This document shows, piece after piece, positions 14,716 to 18,046 of a stretch of 18,046 bases of DNA (positions within the stretch are counted from its first letter, which is position 1; every line of letters starts with the position of its first letter). This DNA comes from DASZMJ01 sp035551935 (GTDB lineage Bacteria > Planctomycetota > Planctomycetia > Isosphaerales > Isosphaeraceae). The notes under the pieces are model-generated. The model saw only the letters and a program-made list of their open reading frames with translations. It had not been told where the DNA came from and made no database searches. The position numbers were made by a program, and so were the translations under genes. Location of the stretch: NCBI GenBank assembly GCA_035551935.1, contig DASZMJ010000517.1, forward strand, positions 1 to 18,046, given 5' to 3'.

Positions 14716-16656
14716 TCAGGGGCCGACCGCCTTGGCGAAGCTCAGGCCCGGCGCGTCGGGGCGGTCGCCGACCGCGCGGAAGGTCATGTGGTCGAGGTCG
14801 GTCCAGCTCACGCGGCCGACGATCGGCGGCGTCTTGTCCGGCACGAGCGTGAGGATGCCGCCGCCGAAGTTCGAGGTGCCCGAGAACTCCCTCGACTGAC
14901 CCTTCCGGCTGACCTGCCAGCGGAACGCGCCGCCGGGCTGGATCGCGAGCGAGATCCTGGTATCCACATCCGGCTTCGCGGCCCAGGTCCCGGTGATCGT
15001 CGCCCCCTCGGGCACCGCCGCGTTCGCGGCGACCGGCTCGGGGACGGGGGGCGCCTCGGCCGGCGCGCCCGTCGGCTTCTGCTTGGCGGCCCGGATCTGC
15101 TCGAGCAGCTTGGCCGAGAGGGTGTCGTCCGGCTTCAGCGCGACCGCCTGCTTCAGCACATCCGCCGCCTGGTCGAGGAAGCCCTCGGTCGCGTAGTGGT
15201 AGGCCAGCACGAACCGCGACGAGGCCGATTGCGGGTTGGCCTTGACGTACCCCTCCAGGGCCCGGAGCTGGGCGGTGTAGACGTTGACGTTGGGGTAGAG
15301 GTGGATCAACGTCGGCCAGTCCCAGCCCGGCCCCACCGAGAGGACGGCGTAGAGGGCCGTGGCCGCCTCGTCGTAACGCCCAAGGGCGAAGAAGCAGAGG
15401 GCGCGGAACTCGTGCAGCGACGCGTCGTTGGGGTTGCTCGCCAGGGCGGCGTCGGCTTGCTGCAACGCCTGTGCGAAGTCGCCCCGCTTGAACGCGTCGC
15501 GGCCCGAGTTGAAAAGCGCGGCCTCCTCATCGACCGCCGACCCCGTCGGCGGTGCGCCCACCACGTTGATCGGCTGCGAATAGTCGAAGGCCAGCCCGGC
15601 CACCGCCGGCGTGCCATAGCCCACCGCGGAATAGTAGGGGTTCGAGTACGGCGAGTAGCCATAGCCGTAGAGGGCCCCCCCATAGAGCCAGTCATACGGC
15701 CCGTAGTAACCGGAGCCGAGGCCGCCATAGCCGCCGTAGCCGCCGTAGCCGCCGTAGCCGCCGTAGCCGCCGTAGCCGCCGTAGCCGCCGTAGCCGCCGT
15801 AGCCGCCGTAGCCATAACCGCCGGAGCCGAAGCCGCCCAGCCCATAGCCGAGCAAGAGGCCGAGGCCGAACGGGCCGAAGCCGCCCAGCCCATAGCCGCC
15901 ATAGCCGTAACCGAGGCCGCCATAGCCGCCGGAGCCGAGGCCGCCATAGCCGCCGTAGCTGCGGCGATAGCCGCCGTAGCCGCGACCATAGCCATAGCCG
16001 CGGTTCCCTGTCATGCCGGCTACATTGCCCGCGCGGTTGACGTAGGGATTCGTCCCGTTGGCGAAGGTGTTGGTCCTGCCCAGGTTATTGAGGCCATAGC
16101 CGCGGTTGCGGCCGCCGAATGCCGGGCTCCCGAGGCCCCGATTCATCCCGTAGGCGCCGGGGTTCCCGAAGCTTCGGACGTTGCCCACACCGGGCCGGAC
16201 GCCGCCATTGGCGAGCGGGGCCCGGGCGCCCATCGCGGCTCGCGACGGCATCGACCCGATGCCCGGACGCCCGGCCATAGCCCCACCCGCTCCCGCGAAG
16301 CTCCTCGGTGCGGCGAAGCTCCTCGGCGCGGCGAAGCTCCGGGGCGCGGCGAAGGAGCGCGGGGCGGCCATGCGCGGGGCGGCCATGCGCGGGGCGGCCA
16401 TGCGCGGAGCACTGTAGGAGCGCGCCGGGGCGCGAAACCCACCGCCGCCGCCGCGGAATCCGCCGCCGCCGCGGAATCCGCCGCCGCCATGGAATCCGCC
16501 GCCGCCGTGACCGCCGCCGCCGTGACCGCCGCCGCCGTGGCCGCCGCCGCCGTGACCGCCGCCGCCGTGGCCGCCGCCAGCTTGGACCGGAGCACCCGCC
16601 AGGACGGCTACGAGGAACGCGCCGGTAGTGAGACTCAAGATGATGAGACGACGCAT
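14716..16656 (-). CDS. secreted repeat-rich TPR protein with C-terminal beta domain
   Basis: A 646-residue exported protein. Residues 1-27 are a Sec signal peptide ending VQA. Then come GGGGH/GGGGF repeats (about 28-75), MAAPR and SFAAPR repeats (about 85-125), an Asn/Gly-rich stretch, and a Gly/Tyr region with eleven or so YGG units (about 225-340). A TPR-like helical domain follows (AALFNSGRDAFKRGDFAQAL, then ADAALASNPNDASLHEFRAL, about 375-530). A C-terminal beta domain begins ITGTWAAKPDVDTRISLAI. It probably acts in the periplasm or cell envelope as a binding or structural protein. ATG 16656 is chosen because AGGAGG stands just upstream; ATG 16680 would add eight residues. The low-complexity half is probably length-variable between strains. 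Confidence 0.85.
   Translation of the reverse strand: MRRLIILSLTTGAFLVAVLAGAPVQAGGGHGGGGHGGGGHGGGGHGGGGHGGGGFHGGGGFRGGGGFRGGGGGFRAPARSYSAPRMAAPRMAAPRMAAPRSFAAPRSFAAPRSFAAPRSFAGAGGAMAGRPGIGSMPSRAAMGARAPLANGGVRPGVGNVRSFGNPGAYGMNRGLGSPAFGGRNRGYGLNNLGRTNTFANGTNPYVNRAGNVAGMTGNRGYGYGRGYGGYRRSYGGYGGLGSGGYGGLGYGYGGYGLGGFGPFGLGLLLGYGLGGFGSGGYGYGGYGGYGGYGGYGGYGGYGGYGGYGGYGGLGSGYYGPYDWLYGGALYGYGYSPYSNPYYSAVGYGTPAVAGLAFDYSQPINVVGAPPTGSAVDEEAALFNSGRDAFKRGDFAQALQQADAALASNPNDASLHEFRALCFFALGRYDEAATALYAVLSVGPGWDWPTLIHLYPNVNVYTAQLRALEGYVKANPQSASSRFVLAYHYATEGFLDQAADVLKQAVALKPDDTLSAKLLEQIRAAKQKPTGAPAEAPPVPEPVAANAAVPEGATITGTWAAKPDVDTRISLAIQPGGAFRWQVSRKGQSREFSGTSNFGGGILTLVPDKTPPIVGRVSWTDLDHMTFRAVGDRPDAPGLSFAKAVGP
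15731..15811. repeat. nine perfect copies of a 9-base tandem repeat
   Basis: CCGCCGTAG is repeated nine times without a mismatch, flanked by decayed copies with CCGCCATAG. It encodes the YGG run of the secreted TPR protein on the minus strand. Identity at third codon positions points to recent slippage or expansion. Confidence 0.9.
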
Positions 16657-16834
16657 CGCGGCCTCCTGTGTCTTGCTCATGATGTCGGCGACACCCGTCC
16701 TCAGGCCCGTGGTCCTGATGCCCGCGCTAGCTCCGCGGTCACCTAACCCCTAGCATTCCTTCGCCCCTCGCCAACGACTTGTGCGAAAAGTCTGCGAGCC
16801 GGCACTCCAAATTGAAACCATGCATGATCGAACT

Positions 16835-16867
16835 TGAGGCCGGCTATCTTCGATTCATCCGGCCTCA
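16835..16867. repeat. intergenic hairpin
   Basis: TGAGGCCGG (16835-16843) pairs perfectly with CCGGCCTCA (16859-16867) around a 15-base loop. There is no T-run on either side. It could be regulatory or part of a lost element. Confidence 0.45.
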
Positions 16868-16988
16868 GCCTCGATACATCTTTAGCAATCGCTGTACCGA
16901 TGTGTGACCCTCATGAGTGATCGCGGGATGTCTTGGCTCGCTGTCTCATTCACAAGCCCGCTGATGCTTTCCGGTTCGTAGAGACGAG

Positions 16989-17031
16989 AGGACGGAAAAG
17001 GAGGACGGAAAAGGGGTCAGGACGGAACAGG
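16989..17031. repeat. 13-base direct repeats leading into the palindrome
   Basis: AGGACGGAAAAGG occurs twice in immediate tandem (16989-17001 and 17002-17014), then once more with one change (AGGACGGAACAGG, 17019-17031). The third copy forms the outer left arm of the adjacent palindrome. Confidence 0.85.
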
Positions 17032-17073
17032 GATAATCGGTGTCGGCCGACACCGATTATCCCTGTTCCGTCC
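17020..17073. repeat. 54-base perfect palindrome without loop
   Basis: Twenty-seven bases on each side of the centre at 17046/17047 are exact reverse complements. The outer part begins GGACGGAACAGGGATAATCG and the centre is GTCGGCCGAC. It ends eight bases from the stop of the nuclease-like gene on the minus strand, so it could terminate that transcript. Its length and perfection exceed a normal terminator. Confidence 0.9.
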
Positions 17074-17081
17074 CTCGACGC

Positions 17082-17780
17082 TCATCCGTCACGGTCGTAC
17101 TCCTCGCCTTCTGTACCCGACACCCCTTGGGTCGTCGTCCGCCCTGCCCCGGACACGAACTGGTGCTGGAGCTGGAAGCGTACGCCCGTATGGACTCGCC
17201 GGTGTACCGATTGCTTTGCGTGCCCGTCGTCCGGCCGGAACGGTGAGGAATCCCACCCGCCCGGTGCATCCATCCCCAGCGACGAAGCATTGGCTCGAAT
17301 GTTGGAGAGGACGTTCTTCACCGCCCGCTCGATGTCGCCGTCCAGGACATACCCCAACATCCCGCCGTGGTGGATATGCCGGCTATACCTTCCATCGGCG
17401 AATCGCTGCATTCCCTCCTTGACATACTCATCGGCTAGTGATTTCATTACTCATTTGACACGAGTATTCAGCCGTTTGGTCTCCAGGCAGAAATAGATGT
17501 CGGGGTCATGGCCAGGGAAGAAGACGATGTCCTTCCGTCCGGTCTCCTCGGCCAAATCGACATCAACTTCCACATCTTCATAGCGGATCAGAAACGGATG
17601 CGCCTGCCGATCCTGCCGTTTGAGGATCGCGCAGAAGAGCCGTCTTGTGGTCGATCGCTCGTGTTCATCGGGGGCTGGGGCACGGAGGCTCTCCCAGGCG
17701 TTTAGGACGAGCGACAGCACCGCCGGCACTCCCTCGTCGGCGAAGAAGGCATCCCAGTCGGAACTGTCCCCTTCGATCAT
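17082..17780 (-). pseudogene. nuclease-fold-like protein split by an in-frame TGA
   Basis: One frame of 233 codons, from ATG 17780 to the TGA at 17082-17084, is interrupted only by TGA at codon 110 (17451-17453). The first part has KDIVFF (Asp84) and YFCLETKRLN (Glu100, Lys102), a D-x15-ExK arrangement as in PD-(D/E)XK nuclease folds. After the TGA the frame continues VMKSLADEYVKEGMQRF, HHGGMLGYVLDGDIERAV and FQLQHQF, which I recall as the continuation of the same uncharacterised family. The two halves therefore belong together. ATG 17447 could restart translation but has no ribosome binding site. A nonsense mutation, readthrough, or a sequencing error are all possible. The start overlaps the upstream 44-codon ORF (ATGA). 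Confidence 0.65.
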
Positions 17781-17911
17781 GCCCTCGCCCCCTCGCGGCG
17801 CATGAGGACGGACCCAAGGATCTCGTCGGCGTCGTTGAGCGCCGCCGTACGGGTCCAGAACCGACGGCCGAGGGGTTTCGTGACGTAGAGGAGCGATTGG
17901 TGGAAAACCAT
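17777..17911 (-). CDS. short ORF overlapping the split gene, function unknown
   Basis: Forty-four codons from ATG 17911, reading MVFHQSLLYVTKPLGRRFWT, then TAALNDADEILGSVLMRREG. The TGA overlaps the following ATG in ATGA style, which suggests a real translational pair. The composition is protein-like. I do not recognise it. It may be the surviving 3' end of a longer gene whose front was lost when the transposase-bearing element inserted, since the transposase stop lies only 21 bases upstream, in the same frame. No ribosome binding site is visible. Confidence 0.45.
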   Translation of the reverse strand: MVFHQSLLYVTKPLGRRFWTRTAALNDADEILGSVLMRREGARA

Positions 17912-17932
17912 TAGGGCGTAACCCGCTGAGCG

Positions 17933-18046
17933 CTATGCCGCAGGTCTCGTGTACAGTCGGGCTTGCTCCCTCTCCACACGGTGCTCGTGGAACTCCTCCC
18001 ACTGGTCGTTGAGGTAGAGAGCCCGGACGTGGAGCATCGCCTGTGC
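17933..18046 (-). mobile_element. transposase C-terminus, probably ISKra4 family (cut by window edge)
   Basis: Thirty-seven residues before a TAG stop: AQAMLHVRALYLNDQWEEFH, then EHRVEREQARLYTRPAA. The pattern of a helix A-M/I-L-x-[LV]-R-A followed by LNxxWxxF and a basic EQxRLY tail is the ending I associate with ISKra4-type DDE transposases. The 5' part lies outside the window, so neither catalytic residues nor the left terminal repeat can be checked. No clear terminal inverted repeat is visible between the stop and 17911. Confidence 0.55.

Larger units (their letters stand above)
16657..17081. other. 425-base gap before the split nuclease-like gene
   Basis: No gene is supported here. It should hold the promoter of the leftward TPR gene, which I cannot place. 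It contains a 9-base-pair hairpin (16835-16867), 13-base direct repeats (16989-17031) and a 54-base palindrome (17020-17073). Base composition is less GC-rich than in the rest of the window. Confidence 0.6.

Noticed and set aside
15721..15820. Regular short repeats as a CRISPR array
   Set aside because: The unit is 9 bases without spacers and lies inside a coding region encoding YGG repeats.
14788..16746. Rightward 652-codon Ala/Val-rich frame opposite the TPR protein
   Set aside because: It mirrors the low-complexity repeats; only the leftward frame has a signal peptide, TPR-like helices and a ribosome binding site.
16933..17496. Rightward 187-codon frame through the palindrome
   Set aside because: It crosses the palindrome and runs antisense to the nuclease-like family motifs; no protein-like pattern or ribosome binding site.

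Overview
The window is about 18 kb of very GC-rich DNA. Its codon use, its small glycine/histidine- and YGG-repeat secreted protein, the tandem-FHA protein, the Tat-exported sugar-isomerase-like protein and the many extragenic palindromes together suggest a planctomycete, probably of the Isosphaeraceae. That placement is inference from protein style; there is no rRNA or other marker gene here.

Layout. Positions 1-400 hold the tail of a broken PIN-domain gene and two hairpin repeats. Positions 400-3308 carry a leftward run of five genes: a small conserved protein, a STAS-domain protein, a rhomboid protease, a GNAT acetyltransferase and a DHFR/RibD-type reductase. The 484-base gap at 3309-3792 contains two mirror-image REP-like palindromes. 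A Tat-exported xylose-isomerase-like TIM-barrel protein follows at 3793-4650. It converges, across a strong hairpin, on a leftward fdhD plus FdhF/YdeP-type molybdenum oxidoreductase operon (4702-8034). The spacer of that operon is built of heptamer repeats. A TacA/TacT-type toxin-antitoxin pair with its own promoter lies at 8199-8989. Next come an AhpD-like CxxC protein (9104-9433) and a two-FHA-domain protein (9448-10707), which is divergent from a thioredoxin-fold protein (10800-11366). A YfhO-like multi-pass membrane protein overlaps a small four-helix membrane protein (11394-14023). Positions 14260-14672 look like a graveyard: an intact antitoxin-like ORF, the first eleven codons of a PIN toxin, and a relic of another ORF. 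A long repeat-rich secreted TPR protein occupies 14716-16656.

The right end (about 16700-18046) is visibly less GC-rich and looks acquired. It holds 13-base direct repeats running into a 54-base perfect palindrome with no loop, a nuclease-like gene split by one in-frame TGA, a 44-codon ORF overlapping it, and the C-terminal end of a probable ISKra4-type transposase cut by the window edge.

Functional links that can be argued from the sequence are these. FdhD delivers sulfur to the molybdenum cofactor of the YdeP-like enzyme beside it. The GNAT toxin is neutralised by the ribbon-helix-helix antitoxin that overlaps its start. The rhomboid, GNAT and DHFR-like genes are closely spaced and probably co-transcribed. 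No complete new system is proven. The strongest candidates for something undescribed are the TGA-split nuclease-like locus with its palindrome, the mirrored REP pair, and the heptamer-repeat hairpin that supplies the fdhD stop codon.
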